A stretch of 64,000 nucleotides of DNA, from positions 302,351,466 through 302,415,465 of the forward strand of contig CM057009.1 in NCBI GenBank assembly GCA_029891345.1, given 5' to 3'. The notes under the pieces are model-generated. The model did no database searches and was not told the origin of the DNA. It saw nothing but the letters and a program-made list of their open reading frames with translations. Position 1 is the first letter of the stretch. Each line of letters begins with the position of its first letter. Shown here one piece after another: positions 10,560 to 21,823 of the stretch. This stretch comes from Dryococelus australis. Taxonomy: Eukaryota > Arthropoda > Insecta > Phasmatodea > Phasmatidae. A program made the position numbers and the translations under genes.

Positions 10560-11440
10560 AACAACGAGTATGACGTCACAAACTGGAACTCTGGTAAACC
10601 ATGCAATATCATAGCCACCACAACTGGCCCGAATCCTCCCATGTGTTTATCGAAAACAACGTAGCAGTGTTTTCATTCATAAATTATAATAATAACTAGG
10701 CTTTTTGCTTTTTAATATTTATTACTGTGCATTGGTACATTAAAGCCTACCTTACGTTAGACATTCCGGACAGGTTTCATAGACAAGGGGCGAGAGTTCC
10801 GGAAATTACAGATGCAACTACATAGGCTATTAAATACTTCGGGAGCTGTAAAATGTAGTGAGAAAAAACTATTTTATACCACGAAAAGAACATATAAAAT
10901 AATTGTATCAATTACTTGAAAATTGATTGAAATACGTTGAAAGAAGAGTTAGTTTCCTTACCCTCACTATTATTCTGCGTCACTCAATAATGCCCAATTC
11001 TATTTAGAACCTGATTCAAAGCTGACAAAAAAACTACATCACATTAGTTAAGTGTTTTTTTTTTAATTATTTGATACAATTTTTGCTATTACTTATTTGC
11101 TATTATTTTCCTTTCATAAACCTTCACTCCTTGCGCAAATTTCCGGACATAGATAGAAAGACAAATATTTACAATACAGAAGTTAGATAACTAAATAATT
11201 CAAAATGGTTAAAAAAAATTTACTGAATATATTAAAAATCATACTATTTGTATTAACGTCCTTGTTCGAACTTTGGAGGAGGCATATGAAAAGATTTTCC
11301 CGCGAAGATTAATAAACGGCTAGCAGGACTCCGCTGTACTCTAAAATACTTATTCAAGTCCCCTTCCTACACTACTTCATTGTTTGAATTCATGAAATAT
11401 ATTAAATTTATTTTTAATGAAGTTCCTATAATCCTAGATG
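10560..11440. other. Intergenic, nothing recognised
   Basis: AT-rich sequence that would be intron if the exons at 10.4 and 17.8 kb belong together. No repeat boundary or exon was seen. Confidence 0.4.
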
Positions 11441-11441
11441 G

Positions 11442-12190
11442 TAAGTACATTATAACGTCGCATTGACAGCAATATCATTAGCGATCAAACAAGAAACATA
11501 TGAAAGATTAGATAGAATAACAAATACACAAGTGCTTTATCTGGGACTCGAACCCAGGAAACCTCGTACCATAAGCTAGCGGGCAATAAACTGCACTATG
11601 GAGGTACTATTCGGAGCGTCATCTTCGGATGTAATCAGTCTTATGTTTTGAATGATAGGTATTGATAAACTAAAATATTAACAAGCTTGAAAATAAGAGT
11701 CAGCGCCACTCAAAATACGTACGATGACATGGGCTACAGTAGAATTATCTGTGTCAATAATTTGGTGTAAATCGTTGTATTGGATCCCGAGTTACGGCAT
11801 AAAATCTTTATTTCCATACGAAATTGCCTAAAAATGAAGTTCTGTATACGATGCTTGTAGTAGATAGTGTCAGTATACACATTTTGGTTGAATTTGGTTG
11901 AATTGTTTAATAACTATGACATTTTTTTATGGCCACCATTTTGAAAATCAATGTCTGACTACGCTCAAATAATGTAAGTTTATACGAACTTCTGTAGCAT
12001 TACTGGTGAGCCAAATTTGTTAAGAAAAATAAGTTGAATGGATCCGGAATTTTGTTTCATAACCTGGCAATATTTTACAAAAACACTGGCAAAATAGGAT
12101 CACTATGCATATAATTGATGATTCTAATGAATACTATGTTAGTGTACGAAATTCCGGTTGTATTTAGTTGAATTGTCTAATAGATATATC
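11442..12190 (-). repeat. Composite repeat C1, short copy: tRNA-like head plus tail units
   Basis: The segment 11540-11620, read on the minus strand, is tRNA-like, with the B-box CCTGGGTTCGAGTCCC. Beside it, at 11442-11490, is a SINE tail sharing ACGTCG, ATTGACAGCAATATC and TTAGCGAT with the SINEs at 24.8 and 29.6 kb. On the other side lies non-coding sequence with the words GGCCACCATTTTGAAAAT and TATTTTACAAAA, the same words that repeat every 280 bases at 25.06-26.5 kb. The arrangement is the same in both copies. Confidence 0.65.
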
Positions 12191-12554
12191 ATACTTGTCT
12201 AAATTAGTTATATTAATGCCCTTAAAAAGGGTTTGCCCAACCAAAAATATGGAAGTTTACATGCCCTACACTCCAAATTAGATTCAGTGGAAAACCACTG
12301 ATTCACAGTGAAATTCAACAACTCGAATCAGTGAAAGTGGACCCACTTAGAATACGTGGAACACAATTGATGGTTCCAGAGAAAAATTTCTCTGATTGAA
12401 TTAGTAATGTTAAACAATGTCACTGAATGAATAATAGACGGTCAACCGCACCGGCGAATTAAATATTGTTTTTATTATATTTAGCCGAATAATTACGACA
12501 AATAGACATATTAATTTACTATTTATTTTACGCAATTTAAAGTAATTTAAAACA

Positions 12555-12650
12555 GTAAACATTTTTCCTTAGATCGCCGGGATTGAACTCACGTACCCTT
12601 TAATTTTGCTTTCAGGCCGTTCTTGACATCTGTGCTACCAAGTCTCTTTC
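12555..12650 (-). mobile_element. tRNA-like SINE head
   Basis: On the minus strand, TTGGTAGCACAGATGTCA is followed by GTGAGTTCAATCCCGG at A-box/B-box spacing. No SINE body of family A or B is attached. Confidence 0.45.
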
Positions 12651-12689
12651 TGTTCTTCCAAACATGCTTTTATTGACATTGGAGTGATA

Positions 12690-12900
12690 CATGAGCCAGT
12701 GTAAAGAGCGCGAGTGTCTTACTGTAAGTGTGCGGAAGTGACGTGTGACGAGCTCCAGTTAGACCGACCTGTTGACAAATTCCCAGTCCACATGAGCGAG
12801 ACATGCAGACTGAAAATCTCTGCAGCAGAGGAATCTGGGCGCGAACTCCCGGCCCTCCGACTACAAGTCGGCCACCCTGCCCTTTAGCTATGGGGGAAAC
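12690..12900 (-). mobile_element. tRNA-like SINE, third type
   Basis: On the minus strand, CATAGCTAAAGGGCAGGGTG lies ahead of GGCCGGGAGTTCGCGCCC, a tRNA-like head with a B-box variant. A body of about 130 bases follows, including CTGCATGTCTCGCTCATGTG. The overlapping 88-codon frame is SINE sequence. Confidence 0.5.
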
Positions 12901-12949
12901 GCGCAAGACAAGTAGATTTAAAAGGGAAAAATACATGCCTTATTGATAC

Positions 12950-15120
12950 CGTTAGGATTGTTAAAACGAATAGCACATATGAGTAAACTCTCCTTGCCAC
13001 ATTATATGTAGTTTAAACCTTCAAACAGAGCGCTATGATGATTACATGAAAACGAAATGAAAGACGAAAAAATGAATATATTTTTAATGTCACTTTAGTG
13101 TTTCATGTTTACCAAAATGTTTAAATTCATTAGGTGTTAAATATTTTACAAGAAAAGATCTGGATCACTCTCCTTTAAATATTTTCTATCAAATTAAAAC
13201 CTGAAATAAATTTTATATATATATATTTTTAAATCCATCTCATTCATTTTACCTTTTTTAAGTTCTGATAATGTCCAATTATTTTCTTCATTGTTTGATG
13301 TGTTGGATCACTTTGTTTAAATATTTTTGGTCAATACAAATTAAATAAAATCTGCTTTTGTTCTATATGTAGAAAATTCATTTAATTTATTTCTTCTTCA
13401 AATGTATTTGAACTATGATAAGTTTGGTTTTTTTAATGTGTTAAAATTATTTATATTGTTTGCTTTATTTCAGTTTGATGTGTAATCATTTTATTAGTTA
13501 TTTAATTTTACTTGATTCACTACAAAAAAATTAATATACTTAAAAAAATAGTTTTCAATTTACGAATTAAACATTTTCATTTTTCTAATTTTAATTAATA
13601 ATTTGTATTTCTTTAATTAATTGTCAGTTCAGCTAAGGCTGCTATAGATTCTGCTATAATCTTCTTCTAGTTTTATATTCTTTTGTGGCATAATTTCAAT
13701 TGTTTGTGATATTTAAAATATGGCTTACGAATATATTTCTACATTCATAATATAATTTTTCTTCACTTCTCTTATCATTATAATATTCTTGTCTTTAAAT
13801 ATAAGAACACATTTTACATATATTAAGATGTTAATCTTTTGTATAATGATGTAAAGAATATATATTTATATCTTTCCCTTCATCACATATTTTACATTTT
13901 TACGATTTAATGTATGCCATTTATTATAAAAAAATTAATATAAAATGGTTGTCAATAATTTTTCATTTTTATAATTTTACATTCACTGTTACATTTTATA
14001 ACATTATAGTTACATTAAAATAATTAATTATATCTTCAAGTACCACCAAATTTGCTTTCTATGAAATCTTGGATATGTAACAAACGTTTAAAATAAATAT
14101 TTGGAAGACAGTTTGGTAGCTAACCTTAACGTAACGTTTTGGTATGGGCAAAACGCCAACACTGCGGAACCGAATCACTCATAATTCGCTACTTGGCACT
14201 TTCGTAATCAACGATAAAAAAAAAATTCCTGCTACAACTGGTAATACCACAGTAATACCGCAAACGAAAAGAGAAAATTTGTAGTGTCAACAAGCGCCTG
14301 ATTTAAAATGTAACAGGGAACAAATGGCCTGCGTTGAGGAACCATCCGAACTTTCGCCTGGAGTAATTTCGGGGAACCACAGAAAAGCGAATTGAAGATG
14401 GTTGGACCAGAAATGGAACGCGGGTGCTTCCAGATGCAGGTCACGGCCTCTGTTGGTAGCTTGCTCTAGGATGTCAGTCATAGGCTATTTACAGTGAAGC
14501 GAACTCTTGTTAAGGCACTCCCAGAAGGCACGAGAACCAAACAATTAAATTCTATTGTGGTCCTAGACGTTAAACTTTTGAGAGGTATAAGATTTATCCA
14601 ATACTTATAGTCACGTGGCAATTTTTATATCAACAGTTGGCGAAATAATACAAACAAGCTGAAAGGAGATTTTGAGCACGGCCTTAAAAAGTGTCTTCTT
14701 TATCCTGAACCGCCGTAAGCGGGCTATATAGCTGCGCGTCCAAGGTCAAGAAGTGAGGGAGCGATACGGGCGACAGTTACACGCACGCCTAGCGCCTCAT
14801 CGCTCCTACGCGCAAGGCGTGCATTGTTTCCGTCGTAACACTGTACTGTGCAAATTAGATTTGTAACAAAGGGGTTTTATTACACGCGATGAAAGCCCGC
14901 AGATTAATATATGTCCGTATCTTTGCACTTTTCTCTTGCCGCTTAATGAAACTGCACAAGCAAGTTTAAAAATGCGACATTTGGCAATTTTCACGAATTT
15001 TTTCTCCAAGAATAACTTTATATGACAAAAGTAAAAAAATAGCGATATAGATAATGGTTTTTTTTATATCTTTTATGACAAAAATTCATATTTCCGGAAC
15101 ATTTATTTACCTAGATACGC
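12950..15120. other. AT-rich intergenic stretch, nothing recognised
   Basis: 13100-14100 is extremely AT-rich, with many ATTTAAAT-type words. 14230-14480 and 14690-15010 are less AT-rich and have short minus-strand open frames, but no protein family or exon boundary was recognised. They may be older transposon pieces. Confidence 0.4.
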
Positions 15121-15189
15121 GTTTACGCGCAAACAACGATGTCACAGAAAACGTTTCAGTACATAGGACCCTTAATTCCGGGATTACAA

Positions 15190-16068
15190 CGATTTCAGGT
15201 TTCTCATAACACGTGACGAGTAACACATTCACGTAAGCTGGCTACACATTGCCTAATGCTTTTCAAGGCGACCTATCACGATCATTTAACGTAACGTTCA
15301 CGTGATGGAGAAGCTGGTCAATGTCCAGCTTTTGCGTGATACGTGACTCATCACGTGAACTCGCTGGCCGATCACAACAGGGGCGATGTTGTGTTACTGC
15401 ACTTTTCATATGTTTGTTTATATTCATGCAATGTCGCCTGCTAAAGTTTACAATTAATGTACAGCATATATCATTTCCTCCCGGAAATGAGGACGAAAGA
15501 GTAATAGAATTCAGGCTACTATCATTTTTTATTTGTAATTCGGAACTATTTAGGGAGCTTCACATTGTCATAGTCATCTATTATGTTTCTCAGAGGTGTA
15601 AAAATGCTTGCATGATACTCAGAACCACTAAGTTTTTAATTCTTAGCACGCGTACCTCATGAAACACCATTTATTTTTCTCAGCAGATGACAGTTTATTA
15701 GGCTACATACGATTTATTCCCAAACAGGCCTAAACAAAGAAAAACAGTTTACATCTCCCAGAGACTTTCGACTTGGATATTACGGCAATCTCCTAGTTGT
15801 TTTCGGAGTTTGTATAAATCCCGAACGCCATACTTTCGCAGCCTGTTCTATAGCCACATCAATGTTGAGACACACATACGCCCATTTAACATGAATTTTA
15901 ACATTTTTCAGTCTGCAAAGCAACGATACTTATCACCGACATTTTTATCCAGTATCAGCAGAGGAATGTCACTTGTTTACGTGAAGCATCATAACATACC
16001 ACCTAAGAAGACCACGTTTTACGTTTACGTGAAACTGGAGCGTGACGCGTGTAACGTGAAGTTATCGT
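15190..16068. repeat. ACGTGA-rich inverted-repeat region, possible TIR element
   Basis: The left side (ACACGTGACGAGTAACACAT, TTCACGTGATGGAG, GATACGTGACTCATCACGTG) and the right side (TTACGTGAAACTGGAGCGTG, ACGCGTGTAACGTG) share inverted ACGTGA-type words. This is typical of a degraded TIR transposon of about 880 bases. The boundaries are uncertain, and no transposase is recognisable inside the 113-codon and 86-codon open frames. Confidence 0.35.
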
Positions 16069-16070
16069 AA

Positions 16071-17661
16071 CGGCTGTTCGCGGTAAACTGAGTTCTTTTG
16101 AAACCCTGCTTAAGATCTACTTGCATACACAACATGTAAACATTAAGGCCGTGTCTCAATTAGCCCAGAGAGCGCTCTCTCGTGCTCTTGCTCTCGCGAC
16201 CACGTCGTTATGACGTCAGAGAGAACGCTCTCTGGTCGTCTCAATTCGTCGGAGAGAACACGGAGAGCGAGTGCACAGAGAGCACGACGTTGTGCACTCG
16301 CTGGTGCTCTCTCGCACTCTCTGGCCACGCTCTGTATTTGTTGACATTGTTTCAGTGTACGAATAAGGTTATAGTATATTTCTGGGATAAAATCACGTCG
16401 CATTTTACATGTAAGTGGAAAAATTTAAACTGTGTTAGTCAACGAAATAACTTACCTGATACGTATTAATAAAACTATAAATAAGGATTTCTGAAAAAAG
16501 GTTCTCGTATTTTTTACCACTTTGCTCCAACAAAGATGGTTATATATAAAATAAACATAATACAATTTTATGCGTTAACAATTGTTCCGATAATGCTATA
16601 ATTATATGTGAGTTTATATGAACACATCTAAATATCTTCCAATTGTTATGATCGTGATTTTAGCTTAACATGATTTCGCACCCTTTCTTGGCATTCACTA
16701 CTGCGTGTCATCGCAGAGAAACGAGAACGTGGTCATCTGAATTTCACAGAGCGAGAGCGCGAGAGAGCCCGAAGCAGTGCTCTTGCCAGGTTGGGCGACA
16801 GAGTGCTATCTCTGAGAGTATTTTTTAAATTGAAACACGGTCTAACACTGCCAAAGGCTTGATCACTTCAGTCATGCGTCAATAAGTGAAACTGTACAAT
16901 TATTATACAATATTTTACAAATTTGGCATATTCTTACACTTACTAGGAATTTGGAGAAGCAGAAGGCAGAAGAAGTCTATTCAGTATTCACAGATGTTTG
17001 CCTAACATTTTCAATGGAACACTGAGAGATGGAACTTTTTTCCCTACCTCGTTACCAACTTTTCTGAGCGCATATCAGGCAGTGTAATTTCGTAAGTTTC
17101 AATTCGGGCGTTGTCGACAGTCACTTGTTAAGCAATCGCGGCAACGAATTCTTACATTAAGAGTAATTATTTTTATCTTAATTTAATGCTTCCAACAGAC
17201 GTAATATTTCTACAATCATTGTAGGATTGTTGCGAATGTGTTGATAAATGTGAAAATAATAAATCATTCAACAACGAATTAAAAAATAAACAATTTTTTT
17301 TTGCGATAAATACACACATAACAAAAAAAAATTCTTTTTAAAACATACCTAGTTTATTTAATGAACAAAAAAACAATAAAGAAAAAAGTTTTAATTACGC
17401 ATTCACAAATGTGTTTTGAAGTTCCAAACGTACATGGCACTGATTTTGTCACTTTGTATTTTTGCCAACATCCGCTAGATACAAAATACGACATACCGAA
17501 TTACCGAATACGTCAACATTTTTGCATACAAAACCGGGTCACGTGATCATTTCGTCAACAAAATTTGACATTTAGGACACCGCCTAAAATATATGCAGGT
17601 AAGGGGAAGTCACATTTTTCAAATGTCGATATCAAAAATGCTCAGACAACCGTGAACGGCC
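16071..17661 (+). mobile_element. TIR transposon family T, copy with nested MITE
   Basis: The left end CGGCTGTTCGCGGTAAACTG and the right end CTCAGACAACCGTGAACGGC are inverted copies. Internal words match the copy at 2250-2524: CCTGCTTAAGATCTACTTGC, TTGCCTAACATTTT, CTCGTTACCAAC and AAAATATATGCAGGTA. The copy is interrupted at 16147-16842 by a Harbinger-like MITE. Part of the remaining length (17170-17560) is AT-rich filler not present in the short copy. Confidence 0.65.
16147..16842. mobile_element. Harbinger-like MITE with TAA target duplication
   Basis: The ends GGCCGTGTCTCAATT and AATTGAAACACGGTC are imperfect inverted repeats flanked by TAA on both sides (16144-16146 and 16843-16845), the 3-base TWA duplication of PIF/Harbinger elements. 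Subterminal sequence is extraordinarily rich in GAGAGAGC / GCTCTCTC words near both ends. It encodes no transposase. The overlapping 86- and 95-codon frames are read-through of the CT/GA-rich ends. Confidence 0.75.
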
Positions 17662-17734
17662 TCTAGTCGCGGTTGTAAGCGGCGCGTGGCTGGGAGCACG
17701 GTCGCCACGATAGCACAGCTGGTAAAGCGCTCAC

Positions 17735-17833
17735 CCGATCCTCGTCGATCGATGCCATGGCTGTGCGATCACTGCAGGCGGCCATGGCCCGCGACGTCAG
17801 CAGAGCTCCCAGCAGCAGCAATGACAGCGCCAT
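17735..17833 (-). CDS. First coding exon with signal peptide
   Basis: On the minus strand, ATG at 17833 opens a 33-codon exon that starts MALSLLLLGALLTSRAMAA, a classic signal peptide with likely cleavage near AMA-A. It continues CSDRTAMASIDEDR and ends at CGG|GTGAGC, a strong donor. The region is GC-rich compared with its surroundings. A TATA-like box lies about 50 bases upstream of the ATG. ATG was preferred over the upstream TTG because it is the first ATG after the promoter-like segment and directly begins the hydrophobic core. The exon ends on a codon boundary; joining it to the lipocalin-like exon at 10.4 kb would need the inner acceptor at 10526 or an undetected exon between them. Confidence 0.6.
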
Positions 17834-17880
17834 GTTACCAGCCGGAGGGACTAACAATGCCCGCTGTGCGGCGCCGCTGC

Positions 17881-17890
17881 GCTTTTAAGG
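17881..17890 (-). promoter_or_regulatory. TATA-like box of the signal-peptide exon
   Basis: CCTTAAAAGC on the minus strand, roughly 30 bases upstream of a plausible start site around 17855 (GCATTGTTAGTCC) and 50 bases upstream of the ATG. Confidence 0.4.
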
Positions 17891-17896
17891 CGCTCG

Positions 17897-17931
17897 CCAA
17901 GGTCATTCGCTCTGCCCTGCGTCAAAGGTCA
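17897..17931. promoter_or_regulatory. Two nuclear-receptor half-sites
   Basis: CCAAGGTCA (17897-17905) fits the FTZ-F1 consensus YCAAGGYCR, and AAAGGTCA (17924-17931) is a nuclear-receptor half-site of the HR3/HNF4 type. Both lie just upstream of the TATA-like box. Regulation by such receptors is inference from motif match only. Confidence 0.35.
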
Positions 17932-18039
17932 GAGGCAGACGCCGTGGCTTCAGCATTAACTATCAGCTCCTCCGTTCTCCGTCCACTGCCTTCACAACAT
18001 TCATTCGTCCTGTTTCATATCATGGTTTCAGTTTAAGCA

Positions 18040-19105
18040 TTGGCCTAAACTGACGACAAGCATCAATCAGATCCAAACAGAAATAAGTTAGAAGAGGTAA
18101 AAAAAAACTATCTACATCCACTATAATTATGCAAATTGAACAACAATAAAACTAAACAAACTTCCTTTACTTAAGGATGTCTCTCGCAATCGTTTTCACT
18201 GGAGTAACACATTTGAATAAAACCAAATAAAATATATGATACAATAAAGAAAACAACGCAACGAATAAATTAATGAGATTAAATTTTTTTTGGTTTACTC
18301 ATATCCAGATTTCTGTTCTTTCATATCTGTTTGTAGATAGACGAATTTTTCTAAACTTTTCGTTGTTTGTTTTGAACAGTTAGATTGTTTAAAATTTTTG
18401 TATTTCTGATGTTTTATTTATTTTTGCTTGTATTCTGTGATACGTATGAGAAACGCACGAAATGTAACTATATTCTCTCCAAGGAAGTTATATTCAAGAT
18501 CGTTCCTTAACGCCAGAGATTACATTGAACAAGTTATGGCATACTGTGCGATTATATTTCCATTGATGACGAAAAAACATAGCTACTGATGTTATAGCAG
18601 TCGCGTTATCACAACTGTTACTTTGAAAATATGGTTAATGTGACTATCGCCCTGCCAGATCTGCGGATATGTATGTTTAATTATAATTCTATTTTTAATA
18701 TTCAGTCAATATTTCTGAAGAAGTTTCAATTTTGATCCAAATGTCATATCAATTCCTAGAGATTAGCAAATGCTTGAAGATGAATATATTTCAACTACTC
18801 ATTGAAAAATGTATACACCGGATTTAAACTTTGATTACTACTGGAAAATTTATGTCTAATTTTGTTTAGGTTGGTGTGAAAAAGAATACATGATTTTAGC
18901 CAAAAACTCAAACGCAAGATAAATTTGCCTTATATTTCACTATAACCAGCGAAACTCGCAAGAATCGGATAACTAAAAATAACAAGTAGTAAATTTCTAC
19001 AAACAATTTAGAATTTTTGCTTGGTTACCTAACTACTGAAACAAACTAACAACGTAAATAAATACAAGATACATTCCAATTCATTTATTTTCAGACTCTT
19101 TTTTA
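18040..19105. other. Intergenic, nothing recognised
   Basis: AT-rich DNA without coding or repeat structure that could be named. Confidence 0.45.
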
Positions 19106-19106
19106 A

Positions 19107-19113
<7 letters not shown>

Positions 19114-19179
<66 letters not shown>
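19114..19179. repeat. (TA)n microsatellite
   Basis: TGTGTG followed by about 66 bases of TA. The 79-codon minus-strand frame with a tyrosine-isoleucine run is this tract translated. Confidence 0.95.
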
Positions 19180-19181
<2 letters not shown>

Positions 19182-19456
19182 TAACAAGTACATCGTGGTT
19201 AATTTAAATTTTGTTCGTTCACTATTATTACCGGAAAAGTAGTGACATATGTTCCTAAGTACTAACATCCAATATGAATTGGCGGGAGATAGTAACGGAC
19301 TAGTTCATATGTAAATATAATGTGATTTGTGTCTTTTGTACTGCACACAAAAAGAGATATCAAATAAAGTATCAGGCTGTGCTTTTATCTATCGTTTAAT
19401 GTATCAACGACAGAGGTGTTATTAGAGACGGAGCCAGATCTCAGTATATCAGAAGA

Positions 19457-19470
19457 GGGGGGGGGGGGGG
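19457..19470 (+). repeat. Poly(G) run of 14
   Basis: A run of 14 G, rare in this AT-rich window. Confidence 0.95.
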
Positions 19471-21345
19471 ATTGGTTTTGGCATATAAATATTTCGGAAA
19501 AGTAACTAAGTCTTCAGGATGTCCGGGCCAGGAATCGAAGTAGGGTTCTCCCGAATGTGGGGTCAAGATGTTGCTAATGCATCACATCGTCTTCAATATT
19601 GGATATACGTGTTTGAAACGTTTTGCTTTGATAATCTAATTGATGTGTGTGTATATACGATGCCATATCTTGTAATGTACAAATGTAAATGTGTGATGAG
19701 TGCCTGTATGTGCCTGTATGTGCTGCGTTAATGGATGTGCAAGTTGTCTGGATGTACCTGTTATTTTACAGCACAAAGCCTACATGATTACGGTACTAGT
19801 AGTTTTATTGTAAGTATTTCAATATGAATACCTACCTCCCTTGGTTAACCAAAGCAAGTAAAGCTAGTTCTATGATATTTTATATTGTACTTGATTACTA
19901 AACTGAAGACGAATTGAAGTACCGGTATTTAGTACATAAGTCTTGTTAACTATGTTCTAAACTGCACGAGTAATACAAATTTGTACAAACAGCAAAGGGA
20001 CAATTTTTAGAAATAATATTCCGTATTTTGTAATTTACCAGTTCTCAGTTTTAAACTATTTTGATGTAAACAAATAAATGTACCAGTATGAGAATCATGA
20101 AATCAGTAGTTTGATTAGAAACACTTTTTGAGGTGAGGCAAAACTGGCGAATTGATGTATAACTCTAAAGACGTATATCCATACGAAATTGTAACATGAA
20201 GTAAATAGCATGCAAGCTGTTGCCATGAAATCGGAAAACACTGCAGCGTCTTTAGCACCTCTTTACGTAAACATGTGACATAAATAAACATATTGATTTA
20301 TTTTGTACTCCGACTTATTCAGAGGTAAGTGGCAAATACGCTACAAACAATGAGATGGAGAGAATAACAAATACATTTATTTGGAACCGATATGATTATT
20401 CTGCCATGCCACACATCCTTATACGTTGTACACCATTAAGTAAATTTTATATTTCTTGTAAATGTTTTAAGTACATCCTTATGATAATATAATCATTAAT
20501 TACAATATAAAACTATCGAAATAACTAATGCAAATTTTTTTCGATGCATATTTACAACGGGTTGAAATGATAGTGTATGTGTGTGTCTATATATATATAT
20601 ATTCATATATATATAGGCTAACATAAAATACCGAAGTTACAGAGCTGTTTTAAATCTTGGCCAAACATACACGTTTATGATACTAATTTACATTAACTAT
20701 TAAGTGGAAAATTATTTAAAGGAGTAATTTCCATGATGTAACGGCCAAAATGTGAAATGTTGTTTCGCTTGTAGCGCCTCATTGTTTTAACAATTACGGA
20801 AATGTGCGTGATCCTACACTTATAGAAAGAAATGCATTTAGGCCTACTCCATAGTCTTTTTGTTTCGTTAAAATGTTTTTAATGGACTCACTTTCGTAAT
20901 AATCTTCAATGTTCAAGTTATATTATAAGACTGTCTTTGGGGACATGGTGACTACAAAGAGAACAAAATAGTGAACTGCATTCCACTGCCTCAACAATAT
21001 GAGTTGTGGCTTCGAAATTGTTGTTTAGTTCGGAAAAGTTACAATTCTGTACACTTCACTTTGGGTTCATAGAGACACGGGGCAGTTTCACTCGCATTGA
21101 TGTGTAACGCCACGGTGTTACTTATTCCACTTTAGTTCTCCTAAAGAAAACGGGACACTAGCACCCATCGCCTTCCACTATGGAAGCTTCGTTCTGTTCT
21201 CCACCACCCTTATCCCCTCATTGTGTTTTGACGTCACGTTTTTAATTAGTGGCGCAGCACAGCGCACGGCGAAACGCTTCCGCGATTAATGTAATATCCA
21301 GTCTGTTATTACTTTATTATGATTAGCATGTACGCTGGAGAGAGG
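19471..21345. other. Intergenic, nothing recognised
   Basis: No gene or bounded repeat seen. A short TA tract lies at about 20588-20618. 21130-21300 is less AT-rich but has no open frame of note. Confidence 0.45.
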
Positions 21346-21546
21346 GGCTGTGTTCGAATTCGCCAGCTAAGGGCCCTTGTCTGGCTTCGTGGTCTTGAAA
21401 AGTGCATTCCGGATGTGACGTCACGTTGCCGCTGTCCGAATTCACAGCAAGGGCACATTATGCACCCTAGAATGTCCCCTTCAGCTAAGGACACCAGCAA
21501 CCTGTCCTTCTCGAGCCCTATATAGTTTTCGATTCGCAATTGTTTG

Positions 21547-21606
<60 letters not shown>

Positions 21607-21823
21607 CAACTCTGCACGGCCGCAGAAAACACTTGCAAACGTCACGAAAGCAAATGAAACTCGTATCGAGTGAAATTCGACAGAATAAAATCGAGGTGGA
21701 AATGAAAACAAGTGTCCGAATTCACAAACGAATATTTCTATGGAAGGGAACAAGGGCTCGTGAAACGGGAAGGGATCAAGGATAAGTGACCAAGGGTACA
21801 TTGCACCGAAATCGAACGCAGCC
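21346..21823. mobile_element. MITE with GGCTGYGTTCGA termini and internal (TA)n
   Basis: The left end GGCTGTGTTCGAATTCG and the right end CGAAATCGAACGCAGCC are inverted repeats. TGTCCGAATTCACA occurs twice inside, and AAGGGCACA/AAGGGTACA-type words lie near the ends. The (TA)n tract at 21549-21604 sits near the middle. No target duplication could be fixed. Confidence 0.65.
21549..21604. repeat. (TA)n microsatellite
   Basis: A TA tract of 56 bases inside the MITE. Confidence 0.95.

Noticed and set aside
11540-11620. A functional tRNA gene at the tRNA-like sequences
   Set aside because: Only box-like parts match; the arms do not pair fully, and SINE bodies or tails are attached.
16143-16469. 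86- and 95-codon frames at 16.1-16.5 kb
   Set aside because: They are read-through of the GAGAGAGC-rich MITE end.
17663-17857. Start of the signal-peptide frame at the upstream TTG (17857)
   Set aside because: A proper ATG at 17833 directly precedes the hydrophobic core, and the TTG lies at the probable transcription start.
21309-21785. Open frames with long Tyr-Ile runs on both strands
   Set aside because: They are the (TA)n tract in translation.
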